Below are positions 24,715 to 37,706 of a stretch of DNA of 64,000 bases, piece after piece. This DNA is from Clarireedia homoeocarpa. Lineage: Eukaryota > Ascomycota > Leotiomycetes > Helotiales > Rutstroemiaceae. Location of the stretch: contig LNKV01000002.1 in NCBI GenBank assembly GCA_001465935.1, positions 62,001 to 126,000 on the forward strand. Reading direction: 5' to 3'. Both the position numbers and the translations under genes were made by a program. The number at the start of each line of letters is the position of its first letter. Position 1 is the first letter of the stretch. The notes below the pieces were generated by a model, which saw only the letters and a list, made by a program, of their open reading frames with translations, was not told where the DNA came from and did no database searches.

Positions 24715-25240
24715 GGGGGGAAGGGGGGAAGGGGGGAGGTTTCGCGTATAGATAGTTTGTTGTATATGTATAACTTATATATATGTGTGTGGTATATGTA
24801 TGTATGTATGTATGTATGTCTAAGATGCAGGTAGGCAGGCAGGTAGGTAGGTAGGTTTAGGGTAGGGTAGGGTAGGGTATATTATGTTGTTGTTTTATGT
24901 TATTTTATGTTTATATATAGTGTGATGTGATGTGATGTTGTGGCACGTTGAGTTGAGGAGGGGAGGGGAGGGGAGGGGAGGGGAGAGGAGGAGTGATTTG
25001 ATTGATTGATTACATAGATGGATAGATAGATGGATGGATATACATATGCTGTGCTATGCTTTGCTATGCTATAGAGGGGGAGGAAGGAGCAGGTGAGTGA
25101 GTAGGTAGGTAGGTAGGCAGGGAGTGAGGAAGTGAGTGAGGAAGTTGATATAACTAGTGGTTTGCGGAGCTAAATGAATAAATGGATGGATGTGGATGGA
25201 TATACAGACAGACAGACAGACAGACAGACAGATAGACAGT
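24715..25240. repeat. Mosaic of tetra- to octanucleotide repeats with three G4-capable blocks
   Basis: More than ten different short tandem arrays lie nearly end to end on the purine-rich plus strand: (GGGGGGAA)3 at 24715-24739, (TATG)n, (GTAG/GCAG)n, TTTAGGG followed by TAGGG units at 24856-24879, (TGTGA)n, five GGGGA units at about 24956-24990, (GATT)n, (GATA/GATG)n, TGCTA units, (GTAG)n and (ACAG)n at about 25204-25232. Three of them have four or more G tracts and could form G-quadruplexes. Confidence 0.88.
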
Positions 25241-25583
25241 AGGAGATTGCGGATGTGCGGTGATGGTGGTGGTGACTTTGTGGAGGAGGCGCGGGGAAAT
25301 TGAGAATGGATGATTTGGGGATATTACATTTCTTGGGATAGAATGGAACATTAAGGATAGATAAATTTACTCGATTCGAGCTGTGAATTAATCAAATGAA
25401 TAAAATCAACAATCAGTATGAATTAGTCTGAATTAACAGAAGGAGATATGGAATTAGGTCTTTGCCTTCCCGTGGTTTCCATAAAAGTAGTTCAGAACTA
25501 TGTGGGTAATCAAGCTCGCCTCCGACTCTCCTCTCCCTTAATCAAATCAAGCTCACCCACCTATTACCAAACTCCGTAGCTAC

Positions 25584-25615
<32 letters not shown>
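25584..25615. repeat. (CTAT)8 microsatellite
   Basis: Eight perfect tetranucleotide copies. Confidence 0.9.
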
Positions 25616-27779
25616 ATTCATCCACAAACATGAGTTATACGAGCAAGTAAATTCGAGAGAAACATTTTCGCACAAATCGGAAGCAAGCCCACACTAACGT
25701 TACCACATATGTATGCAAAGGGTCTTACGGAATACGGTTGCAGCTGCAACATTGCTGATACAGGCAAGACAAGACATATACATACATACATATAGTTACA
25801 AAATACAAATACAAATACAGTACATTTGATGATAAAACCTCCGGAATTACAAGTACCTTACTCGTATGGGTGGAGTGAGTGAGTGAGTGAGTGGTCAGCA
25901 AAATCTTCAGGGGAGGGAGGGGGGTTTGGTCGTCGCGTGGCAGGTATGGGATTGGGTCTTTACGGATAGGATGGGATGGGGGACGAGATGGCGTGTGAAA
26001 GGAAGGGCCCGTACCGGATGTGTCAGGTTTGGTGGTGTGGGATGGGATGGGATTGCGACAGTGATGGATGGATGCATGACATGATTTTGGTCATCTTGTT
26101 GTTACTGCGCCGTCGGGGAAGAGATTGAGGTGGTTTAAGGAGGTTAGGTATCTTATATTTGTGTTGGTTAGGACGTGATAGATGAGTGAGATCTGAGATG
26201 AGATTTCGTGGGGGGTAAGAATTGTAATGTAGTGCAGTGTAGTGTAGTGTAGTGTAGTGTAGTTATGATCCTTATTTGCTATATAGGGGAGGGATCATGG
26301 AGGGAGGACGGGGAGAGATAAAGAAGTAAGAAGTAAGCCACCATAACGCACGGTGAGATTACATGCCGAATGTGGTGTTGAATGTTTGGGTGTATAGATG
26401 TATAGATGTATAGTATAGATACTGTATACTGCATCTATATACTGTATACTGCATCTGAAAGGGTGGTAGATACGGCATTGTACCTACTCCAGGTCAATGT
26501 CAGGTCAATGTCAGGTTCGGGTTAGAAATGTGGTGTCAAAGGACCTTCTGACCATGCCCCCAGATTCGGGGTCGCCTTATGGGGAAGCCCAGGGCTTTCA
26601 CATCCAAGCTTTGAGAGGGTGTGATGTGGTAGAGACAAAGTATACAAAGCATCGTGAAGATGGATTTGCCGTGCGTGGGGGCCAAACGACTTCCATTTGA
26701 TAAGATAGGATACCGAGCGCGTAGACGAACCCATCTTTTCCAACCCCATGATCTGCCATGCCATGCCATCCTCCCATCCCCACGGCACAGCACAGCAGAG
26801 CACAGCAGAGCACAGCACAGCTCATAGCCAACGACAACAGCTGGAACAAAAGCCTTCAGCGCAAGTGTCAGCATCAGCGTCAGCAAATCACCAGCGGACG
26901 TCTCAGAATAGCATCACATCCACCCCATCCTCCCACAAGCGCACAATTGAAACAAACAAACAACAACAACAACAACAATAAGACCCAAACGTAAAAAAAA
27001 AAATAAAAAAAAATAAAAAAAAATATCCCATTCTTCCCGCTGCCTACATCCATGCACATCTTGTCTAGAGACCTGAATATCTACGATAAAGAAAAAGAGG
27101 AAGGAAGTGTGTGTGTTGTCTCTTGTGCATGCATAACGGCGGTGAAGCATGAACCCTTTTTTTTTTTCCCCTTTTCGCCTATGTATATATGTATGTATGT
27201 AGAAATTATCCCGAACGACTTGCATTTATTCTGCTGAATTTTTCCATTGGTGCGTTTGCTTCTGTTTTGCTGTGATGGGTGGGATGTGATTGCACACAAC
27301 AACGCGCGCTTACGGGGACGGGGTTTATAGCAACTGGCGCTTGTTCGCTGGCTGAGGATAATGGATCGATTTTGCTTAGAAGGATGGGCAGGGAGGGCGG
27401 AGTTGCTCCTCGCTGTTGAACGATGGGATTGATATTCGGAATAATAATCATTTGTTAGTTTTTTGTTTATTTTATTTTATTTTTTATTTTACTTTTATTC
27501 GTTTTTCTTTATTCTTTTTTGATTTTTGATTTTGGTTGTTGAAAATATTCTTTCCCATCCCTGTTCAACTACCGAGGAAGAAGCAGGGCGCGGGCGGACG
27601 GGCCTGCACATGCAGATTTACTCATACATCGTACATACCCAAGTGTGATGACGCCAATGGGCGCGGTGTAGAAGGCTTCTAGAGTCCGGTTCTTCTTTTC
27701 GTTTGCACCCAGAACCAAAAAGCAAAGAACCAAAATGCTTGATTTGATGTGTAGTACCGACCGAGCCCAGCCCGGTACC

Positions 27780-27819
27780 AGGAGCAGAAGCAGGAGCAGA
27801 AGCAGGAGCAGAAGCAGGA
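27780..27819. repeat. 12-bp minisatellite (AGGAGCAGAAGC)
   Basis: Three and a third perfect copies. Its translation gives the Ala-Pro-Ala-Ser or Cys-Phe-Cys-Ser runs in minus-strand ORFs, which are not genes. Confidence 0.9.
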
Positions 27820-30800
27820 AACACATGGTCGGCCGGATTGCAGATCAAAGGCATATACCGGCCAACGTCGCATCAGTTACGGGTCCAAGTACGAGGCAAT
27901 GCTTTTTGATAGCCACTATCACATGAATTGGTTACCGGACCGCAGTACTTGTACATGTGGATACGCGGATTTTGTTAAGTAAGAATAGGGGATATCCTCA
28001 ACGCTGGTTCGTTGTGACCCGCGGGGATTGAGGGGAATTTTTTTTTTTTTTTTCTTCTTCTCGCCTTTGTGTTCTAGTTCGAGGCATTTGAAATTTTCGG
28101 GGTTTGAGTTTTGTTCATAACCTAATGGACGATAATTAATAGGGCCGTGGTATATGGAGTTTTATGGATCTTTCGACGTTGGTGCTTACTTACATTGCCT
28201 TTGTAGCTTCCGTAACTATACTTTGTAGGGAAGATGCTAGATATTGCATTCTAGGGAGGGAGAGAGGCAGAGAAGGGGGGAGTCATGGATATTCCACTTT
28301 TGGATTGTTGTGTTGGGGGAAGCGAGATGCTGCTGGAGCTGGTAAGGATTCTGATTATGGTTATTCGTTCTGCTGGGTGAGTTGGTAGGGCTAGAGTGCA
28401 GATTTCGAGGGTTAGATGCACGCACATGCAGTGGTTTCTGTCATAGGGAGTTTCACCATATTCGTCGTCGATGGAGCAGTAGGCATCTAGAAGAGAAGTT
28501 TTTTTTGGGGGGGGGGGGGAAAGTGGAACATGCAGATGAGATGCTGTACGTCGTGGATAGATGGATGCTTGTCAGATGGAAGGTGTTGTTGCATTAGGCT
28601 GCTATCTGTTGGTCGGTCTTGTGCGCGCTTTGGCTGTTTGATGGTATTCAGGGTTCACGATGATAAACTGTACAGTTACAGCATAGATTGACGACTGCAT
28701 ACAGACATACATACATACATACCCTTACAGTAACATCTTGGACATCTATCAGATGAAGGGGCCGTGGGAGGCAACGGTAGCCATCTGACACTTTCAGATG
28801 AGAGCTCGCTGCCACCGAGTATAAAGGCAGGATGCTGTTCGCCTTCGTAATTCTATCCAAACGGATCTGTTTGTTTGGTGATACAAGGCTGACAGCCTGT
28901 TTGACATTGACCGCCTGTAATCTCCTTGACATGTGCCGTACGGCATCTCAGCTTGCGTTTCTCCAAGATCTTCGCTCCCTTGGGGCAAAATCAAATGACT
29001 CCAGCTGACGGGATGCTCCATCGTATTCCCCAGGAACAATCACTCCTATCTCCATCTCCAGATGATCAAGCAGGTTTTTTTTCCCTCGTCATTGTGTAAT
29101 TTTATGCCCTTCTCCAATTTTTTCAAACGTCTTACAGCACTACGAAGTTGCACCGACCAAGTAACCAGAACAGTCAGGTCACAACCTTGTTTGGACGAGG
29201 ATCTCACCCGGACTTGTTCTGGAAGTCCCCAAATAGAAGTCTAGATCTCTTTCTCGCTGGCAGTCACATTATCCATTTATCCACGGTTGGGAGGACAACC
29301 CATCGCCCTCCCCTTCCCATTCCTATCCATTATCGATCATCTCCCCACTTATATCTACCCCTCCATGCAAGTCACACGTCCGAGGTCTAGCTTTTCTCGT
29401 ACTTCTCGGAGCATCCAGCTGCCATTCGCTGAGGGCCAAACCACGCAATGATAAACCGAAGATCCGCCATCCATTGAAGTTCACTCCTACCATTTGTGGC
29501 TGGGACCCTGAACGATGAAAGAAGGGGCTTAGAGAGGGGGAAAAGGGAAACGTTGAAACAGCTCAGCAACACTATAAAGTCACATGCACATCTGGGCTGC
29601 AATATTGAATGCTTCGTGGAGAGAGAAAATTTTTCTTCTTCGCCGCTCCACTCAGGTCAACATATCTGGCAGCATGGCTTTGGTTGAAAAAAGTTTTTTT
29701 TTTGGTCCATCTTGAAACACGCATGCAAGTCACATGTCGCCATTCATGTACTGCTGTCTGCACCGTCTGCACTGTCTGCGCCATCTGCATCGTCTGTCCT
29801 GGACTAAAGTAAAGGACCAAAGAGGAGTAGAGATTTTCATCAGAAGCCAGCAGAAGCCAGCGCTTTTTGTCGGCTGTCCGTAGATTGGCCGACCTGGAGC
29901 TTTTGGGAAGATCTTGCCCAAGTGGGGTATCCCGAAAGAACGACCGAATTGGTTGGGAATAGGTCACAGTACTGAGCGTCTTTTTTCTTTCTTCTCTTCT
30001 CCAACCAAACGGGCGCGGGGACGAGGGAAAGGGAAAAGAAGTGGCAGGAACCGTTTTACGAGTAGGCGTTCGCTCGGCAATTGAAAAGGGCCAAATCACG
30101 GGGCTCGGTCGTTTTGCGGGGAAGGAAAAGACTGGTTTGGGACAAGTATGATCTGAGATCAGGGCGGAATTCGAGACGTGATGATGTCAGTATCGTAGAT
30201 TTGATCGGAAAGTCGCTTTTCCACAGCAATCACCGGTGAACTAACCTATTATTATGACTTTTGGTTTTCCCCATGGCTCTGGTAGGAAATCTGGGTCAGA
30301 ATGTGTTTAAGAAATCATTAAAAAATTATCCGAAAAGGCTGAGGAAAATATTATATACGAAGTATAGGCAAATGAATATTTTGATTCGTCGACGGCATTC
30401 TCTTCATGGATGAGAGAAGCAGTGAAGTAGTTCGTGGATAGGGGAGGTGCAGTTTGACACTCATGCAGACTAAATTGGTATCGATGCAAGTCCAAGTCAA
30501 TCATTTCTCTTCTTTTCCTTCCTTGAGACAGCAGAGTCGTGGTCTTGCTTGATTCGAAAAAAAGAAAGAAAAAAGGGACAAAAAAGAAAAAAAGAAGAAA
30601 CGGTTGAATAATGTCCGGATGAATGAAAATATTCATAGGTTGAATATTTCTCACAATATATTTTTTATATATTTTTTATATTTTGCTTTTGGTGAACAGA
30701 ACACATTGCCAAGTTTACATGACTCAGATAAAGCGCTTGTCAAAGCAGATGCTGCAGAATAAAAGTTCAGCACACCATGCGATGCGATGCCCATGAGAAA

Positions 30801-33800
30801 GAAGAAATGCAGAACAAGCAGAGTTTTGGGATGGCGGTAATGCATGTGCGCCCAGTGAGAGCATGACAACACTTTCCTTTCGCCTTCGATGCGCTCTTCT
30901 AGAAGAGCCTTAAATCCTTCGAGTGACATGGCGTCGCAGATTGTTCGACACCATGGTGATGCTGTGATGCGGTGATCGTGTCGGCGGCCACACCGCAAGC
31001 GGGGTATTAAGGTTACTGTAGATTGATTTGCATGCTGGGCGATTGCAAACGAGTCAGCAGGATAGAGAGGGGGGGGCAGGCAAAAGGAGAGAATGGCCAT
31101 GAGCAGGCCATGAGCAGGCCATGAGCAGACGATGAGCAAATCCTTTCCACGTGTGGAAGGTGGAAGGGAGGAGGGAGGAGAGAGGAGGTAGGGCGCGTAA
31201 GGTAGGCGCGGGATGAGATTTGGGGTACAGTAGTCAAGTGAGCTTGCTGCTGGAAAAAAACTCTATTTTACGCCGATGGCGTTTCGGATGCGAGATCTGG
31301 GATTGTCGATGGATGAGATGCTTGGGTCTGGCATGGCATGGCATGGCATGGTATAGTATGGCATATGGCATATGAAAGCCGGGTTGTCGGGAGGGCGAAC
31401 ATCTCCGTTGCATCTAGATGCCAGATCTTGAATTTTTACGATATATTTCTTGCTGTGTATCAGGAAGTATTCCGCGCGCGTGAGGCACTTCCAAATTGCG
31501 AAGACCTTATGTCGTCATAGTAGCGAGGGGTGTTGCCAAGGAAGAGCTCCCATCGGGTCCTTCGGGAAAGTTGCCCTTCCAGATTCGTCGAGTGAGGTCA
31601 GCGCCTCGTGATCATTACACAATGTTTTGAAGAGGATCGAGATTCTCAGTTTGTTGTTTTTTGGATATAACTCATTCGATCAATCGATCGGGCATTCAGC
31701 AATACAACGACGTAATTGCTTCAGCATTCCGCTTTCTGCGCTGCTCAAAAATGATGTCGGCGTGTGACTTTGACGTCGTCGGATCGATTCACAAGCAGGG
31801 TTGATGTAGTTGTTGCAGGACAATCAATTGTAACAGGACAGTCAACAGGAAATCTGCAAGTATACGGGAAATCACCCGCATGCAGATGCAGATGCCAATC
31901 GACGCCTGGGCGCGTCTTCGCTTGGGCATTCGTTTGAGAGAGATCTCTCCTTTCTACACCGAGGATTGCAATCAAGAAAACGATGAAGGTAGTTGGAATG
32001 ATGAGCTAGGAATGCGCGAGAGAGTTAGTGATAGATGGGAGGTAGATATTCTCGACTGAATATTCATCTCTAAGGAGAGAGCAGGAGCAGTTGCCCCTGT
32101 ATTAAGATGTCTCGTATGGTAGTACAATGGACTTGTGTTTCTACTTGTATAACTCTGCATATCAAATTTTGATGGATAGTGAGATTTCGCATCAATTGCT
32201 TCATGGAATATCGCGTTTGCTCTTTGAAGTGATGGTAAACTTAAGCTTTGCCTCTCATTATGACTGACCCAAGTGCTCGCTCGCTCGTCGTCCACGGCTC
32301 GCCTTCATGATGCAAACACCTGCAATTTCATCCATAGCATTGAACAAGTCCTTGTCAAGACACAGCCGTGAAGCTTCGAAAAGGCAGAACAAGTATTATT
32401 CCGCCATCATGTCCATCAGCGCGCAGCCATCTGAATTCTCAGTCCATAATAATACCTATATTTTCTTGCGGAGCCCGAGAGGTACGAACTTCAATCTCAC
32501 TTGCTACTTAGGAGCCCGGCTTCTATCTAGCGTTGACTGAAATTCCACTGCACCTTGATACACGCCTGGCTAGGGATGGAGTTAATGCTGGGTCGTTGAT
32601 CTTTAATATGTAACTTAGGAGCATATAGCTGTAGTATTGAGGGCAGTCTAGTCTAGGACGCGGAGCCATGCAAGGAGCAGATATATGAGTGAATTTCTTC
32701 TGCAGCCCTTTACTCTTATATGAGCCCAGCCATGTGATGGGTATAGGCCTTCTCTAGCTGTTTACAGAATATCACTGCATTGTATTGTATTCTACGCTGT
32801 TGCAGTGCGGTTTAATCACTATACAAGCATCACAGACCTAGCACAATTAACACTTCTCTAGATATTTAGTCTTCCCCCCTCCCTGCTCCCCATGCTGCAC
32901 CGCAAGATACAAAACAAACCAACCACGCTCATCTCCCTCCCACTGTGCCTTTCCCTTCTATTCCTCTTCTCTTCCATGCATCCATCCGACTCCAAGACAG
33001 CCCATCAGCGCAGCTTCTTGCGCTGGGATATGAACTTCATTTCTATCTATCTATCAATAAAGCGGTTTCAAAAATGTCAGTCCCGACGTAAGCCTGATGA
33101 CTAGATCTGTGGTCTGGTCCCTGTACCAATGAATGAGTTTCTAGAAGTCGCTGCTGGTACTTGAGAGTATGGAGAACTGGCCCATGGGCCAGGTCATGCG
33201 TAGGATAGGGGCTTGTTGTGTGCTACTTAGGAACGAAGGTATATATGGTAAATTGCTGATCTTGAATCGTATTTAAGTGAGACGGTTGGAGATATCAGGT
33301 AGTTGGTACTTGGGGAGGTTGACAGGCAAAGGGGTTATCATGTCTGGGTTAAAAAGTGCGGTATCTAGAGTAGATCGTAGAGCCGTTCCTGGTGCCAACG
33401 GGCTCCCGATTTGTAGCTAGATTGAGAGTTGGGATAGGTTATTTATTGTCTGTTTCGCGAAAATGCGGGGGGTTCTTGGATATTGTCACTCGGCAGGAAT
33501 ACAGTGAATGAATAGTATGGATCACTAAGAGGGGGGTGCAGAGTCAGCGAGCACATTCTACCCAGAGAGGACGGGCTAGGATGGATTTATTTCGCAATCG
33601 GGAAGTACTGAGTGATTTAGGGGAAGAGATAAGATCTTGGATGAGGCTGATGCGTCCAAAGTCAGAACCTGGGATGAGAAAGGCTGAGAAGAAACATGGT
33701 CCAAAGCTCGCGTATCTTACGCTGCAAGTAACGAGGAGGGAAGTGAATGAGAAGTGGGTGAGCAGTGGGTCAGACCAGAACGATGTAAGTTAACCTATAA

Positions 33801-34542
33801 AAAAAGACTTCTGTGTTGCCCGATCCGGAGAGCTATATTTCAATAGGCTGGGAAGATAAGATGAGTAGTAAAGGTAAGATCTAAAAACAAGTTAACATCC
33901 GATGTAAATGAAGGAAGGAATTCGCGATTGGTATTTTACACGTGCGACGGCCGCGATTTGAGTGTACTTTCATACTTGAAATCCAAATAATTGAACCGTC
34001 GAGATGAAGGGAAGGAGTAGAATACGGGGGGACACCAGTCAATGTATCGTGACGCAGGAGGCAGGCAGTTGACACGTCCGGGTATTGTCTACAGCAGTGC
34101 TATCATCTATGAACACGTTAGCCCTTGATGGCAGAGACATATTGACGGGCCTTGTTATTCTTCATAACGTGAGCTGGGAAGTTTGCATGTTAGAGTGCTG
34201 GACTTATTATATTAATCTTGCTGAATTGTGATGTTGATGGTCAGCTGTGAGATAGTCGCGCATTGGGCCCGCTAGTATTGGAATGAATTGAAGTAGAAGA
34301 AAGCAGCGCATCAAAGTGACCACGAAGTGAGATGAATCTCATCACATTCTCGAAAGCAGCCCAGTGAATTAACATGGGGGAAAAACATGAAGGTTTCCAT
34401 ACAAATGCAATCATAAAACCCTTCTTTCCCTATTCCCCCAAACCCCCAAGTCATTAAAAATGCAACCCAACCGCTAACATGCAGCAAAACTCGGGTATGA
34501 CCACACCGTTCATGAATTGAAAAACAGCAATCCTCCTTTCCT

Positions 34543-35644
34543 TCAAGCACCTATAAGTAACCCCCAAGCAATCCCACCGCCAAAAATAGCACAAACCGAA
34601 ATAATGCTAGCCACGGAAAGTAAACTCATCCCGCTAATCCCATGACCACTTGTGCAACCACCTGCTATACGAGCACCGAATACCATGCATATACCTCCTA
34701 TCAAAGCTTTAGGCATGGAGATATCGAGGTCACTTGTAGATGCCGGGAGGGTGACCAGACGAGAGAGAGTAAAGCTACCTAGTAGTATACCTAGGACGAA
34801 GTTGGTGCCTTTGATAGTTGGCCTTGGTGTGGATTGTGAGACGTGAGGCTCTCCTTTTCCTTCGACAGTCTTTGCAGTTGAATTAGATGACAAGGTCCAC
34901 CAAAATAAGTCGCCAACCTGCTCATAAGCATTTGAAGTTCCCAGTGTATTTCCAGTCAATATTAAGCTTATTCCTTGACATATTCCAATCCCAATACCGC
35001 CCCATGTCGGTGCCAACACGCTTTCAGAATTTTTGCTTGAGAACCACGAAGCGAGAAGGATAACACCCCAGCAGAAGTTCTGGTAGATATAAACGGCTTT
35101 TATTTCATCGGCCTTGGGATCAAGTTTCTGATATAGTGTAGGATTTGCGTCTTGTGAACATTGGGTGGAGTGCCGACGGATATATGGTCTGAGTTTGGAG
35201 TACAACATCCCGCCCAGAATTCCACCCAGGAGTGCGAATTGTCCTGAGCGGATTCCGGTTACGACTTGCGGGAGGACTGTACCAGGGCAGGCACCGGTAA
35301 GGGCCATCCCGATACCAAGAAGAAGCCCTCCGATTAGATTCCCATCGTAGGGGAAGAGAGATAGCGAAGATGATTTGCGCGGGGGTGCAAGAGATGTAGA
35401 TAGACGATGAGCGAGTAGGAAGATAGCGCTTGAAGCCGCATCAGTGAATGGTCTGACGTGAGAGTGAGATAAGATAGACTTACGAGCTTGTGGCACTGGC
35501 GGAAAGGAAAACTTTCAGCATATGGAAAGATTCTAGCTTCATCTGAGAGACGATGACGGTCGGAGAATAAACTCCAGCTGCAGTAAGTGCGGCGCCGAAA
35601 ATGGAGCCGCTTAGGATGGACTTCGCGCCTGATATTGAACTCAT
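34543..35644 (-). CDS. YeeE/YedE-family sulfur-compound permease
   Basis: Exons 35644-35484 and 35428-34543 (55-bp intron) give 348 residues. The protein is mostly hydrophobic, with about eight or nine membrane segments. It carries two copies of the family signature: GIGMALTGACPGT in the first half and GARIAGGCTSGHG near the C-terminus, each with the conserved Cys. In bacterial TsuA/YeeE these Cys residues line a path for thiosulfate uptake. Plasma-membrane or organelle import of a sulfur compound is inference. The reading frame is open upstream to 35878. I chose 35644 because the bases before it encode a polar sequence unlike the family. No rhodanese or TusA-like partner lies beside it. Fungal members of this mainly bacterial family are often thought to be acquired by transfer. 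Confidence 0.88.
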
Positions 35645-37706
35645 ATTGGGCTTTATTTCTCCAAGTTTGAGATTTGTCCTTTGATTTTGAAGATTGGGGT
35701 ATTTGTTTTGTGGTTTTCGTGATTGGGAAATGTTCTCTATATACAGTAGGGAACAACTAAGGAATAGACCGTTTCTTTCATAGCGTCTTTGTAAAAGGAG
35801 GTAGGTTGTATCAAGATGACTCCAAATCAAAGAAAGGAAGTCACAACTTGGTCCAGGTCCCCATAGTTTCAATTTCAAATTTCAATTTGTCATATGATTC
35901 ATTCTCGACTTGAGATGAGATCAGTTAGACCAGGTAATCCCTCCTTTTTCTCGCTTCCATTCATTAGTATTCACTTGCTTGCAAACTTTGCTACGGTAGT
36001 TGAAAGGAGCGTATGTCCGAAAATATGAAATATGAAAATGCAAACAGATGGATGCATGAAGTGACAACACATTATCTCTACCTAGTGCGTATAAGGAGGA
36101 GTAGTATAGTACCGTTTCCATTCTCCTATAACAGTGGATTGTATCATCTTGTCAGTGTAGCTCATCCCCGACAAGGGCACTTCTAACGGCTTGAAGGGCG
36201 ATCTGGAATTGAGGTCGCCGATTATATGCTCCACAAACATGGTTAGTAATGAACCTTCTTCAGCAAAACAGCCCTAACGCCAGCCCATACCACCCTCCTG
36301 TCCATGCGCCAAATAGCTAGCAGCTACTCGGTTGAAGATCCCCTACTATCTATCCGTGCCTAGTTCACTAGGCGAAGTAAGTGGTCCACCGGTGGTCAGA
36401 GCAGTAAGCTTCCGGTTAATGAAGCGATCTTTAGTGTAAGATCAGATTCCCGAGATCTCGGGAGGTGGGTAGCCGGGTATAAATGGTCCCCGATACAGTC
36501 CAGGTTGTCGGCGAGGATGTTACCTCACTGCTTCCACTTCTCATGTATGGTGGGGGAATCTTGTACGATGTTCCCCGATAGGAGACGAAGGATATGTGGA
36601 GAGGGGTAAAACCTTACGTTACAGTAGGATTTTGTCCCCGTCCATGGTCGTATCTGTTCCGTGGTCTCTCCTTATGCATATGCAGACTGAAGTAAGAACC
36701 AACATGTTCAAATATCACAGCTGCTGCGTACGAGACAAGATTGCGATCGCGCAGTGGTACAGAGGCATTGCGCTGGTATTAATGCCTAGTACATTGCACG
36801 CATAACATTTGGCATATTTTGCGCGTGGACAGGGAGAGAAGAGAAGCGTCGCTTTTTCGGAGACTCGGGGACTTGCGAGATGGCTGATGGCGGTCGTTGA
36901 TGGCGTTGATGGCGTTGATGGCGTTGAATATGGCAGAGAAAAAGGTTGAATGTGATTGGCGTCGGCGCAATCAACCATTTTGATGCATGTAACACTTCGG
37001 CTTTCACTTTGGACTTCTGATCTCTGAAATGGTATATATATTGTGAATGGGGGTTGTGGACGGAGGGGTGCATTCCGGTGAAGCGATTTGGGTCGAAATG
37101 CGATGAAAATATTTCAGCTGAAGGATACGATACGTACGGGCAGATATGCTACAGAGTTTGAGACTGCAAGATGCATCGCCTTGGGAGAACCAATGATGGT
37201 TTTGATTGACAATGCCGTCGTGCCTTCGTATCTTCCTTCGTTCCTTTCCACTTTGGATGGTCCCCGAGCCTTGGTTTTATAACATGAAAGGCCGACGACA
37301 CATTACACGAAAGCTTCGAATCCTTCCACAATCCTTCTAGAAACTTGGCATTCTGTAACACAACCACAACAACCGCACCACACTACACTCGTACGACTTC
37401 TGTTTGCGATCTTTCCACTTCAACATTCCCACGTCGATGTTCAATCCATGTCCCCACACCCAAAAAGAATAAGACTCCCGACTCCTATTCCCGTGCCCCT
37501 CATTCCACATGACTCGACTTTTGGATCCCCACGCTCCCCACACCCGTCCACTATCGTCATGAAAGTGATAGATTTCCTATTTGTATCTTTTAATTTAGCC
37601 CTCTATAAATTTCTACATCTCTCTCTTCAACAGACGATTCATTGACAACCGCGCAGTCCTCAGCTCAACACCACTCCCCCAATTTCTCGCAACAAATTAG
37701 ACGAAA
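35645..37706. other. Intergenic region between the permease and the 117-aa gene
   Basis: No gene supported. It holds a perfect 16-bp palindrome at 36448-36463 (TCCCGAGATCTCGGGA) and a 9-bp GGCGTTGAT array at about 36890-36928. The last ~350 bases are C/T/A-rich and likely serve as promoter and leader of the next gene. Confidence 0.5.

Larger units (their letters stand above)
25241..34542. other. Gene-poor intergenic DNA, part 4
   Basis: No supportable gene. Short arrays seen: (CTAT)n 25584-25615, (GTGTA)n about 26230-26262, a 20-bp direct repeat at about 26419-26456, a GAGCACAGCA run at about 26784-26821, A-rich (AAAAATAAA) at about 26993-27025, a 12-bp minisatellite 27780-27819, a poly-T run at about 28040-28055, and (GCATG)4 at about 31330-31350. 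ORFs are all short and mostly low-complexity. Confidence 0.45.

Noticed and set aside
29572..30099. 175-codon minus-strand ORF
   Set aside because: No domain, odd composition, and a TCTGCRCYG-like repeat in its middle; no supporting signals.
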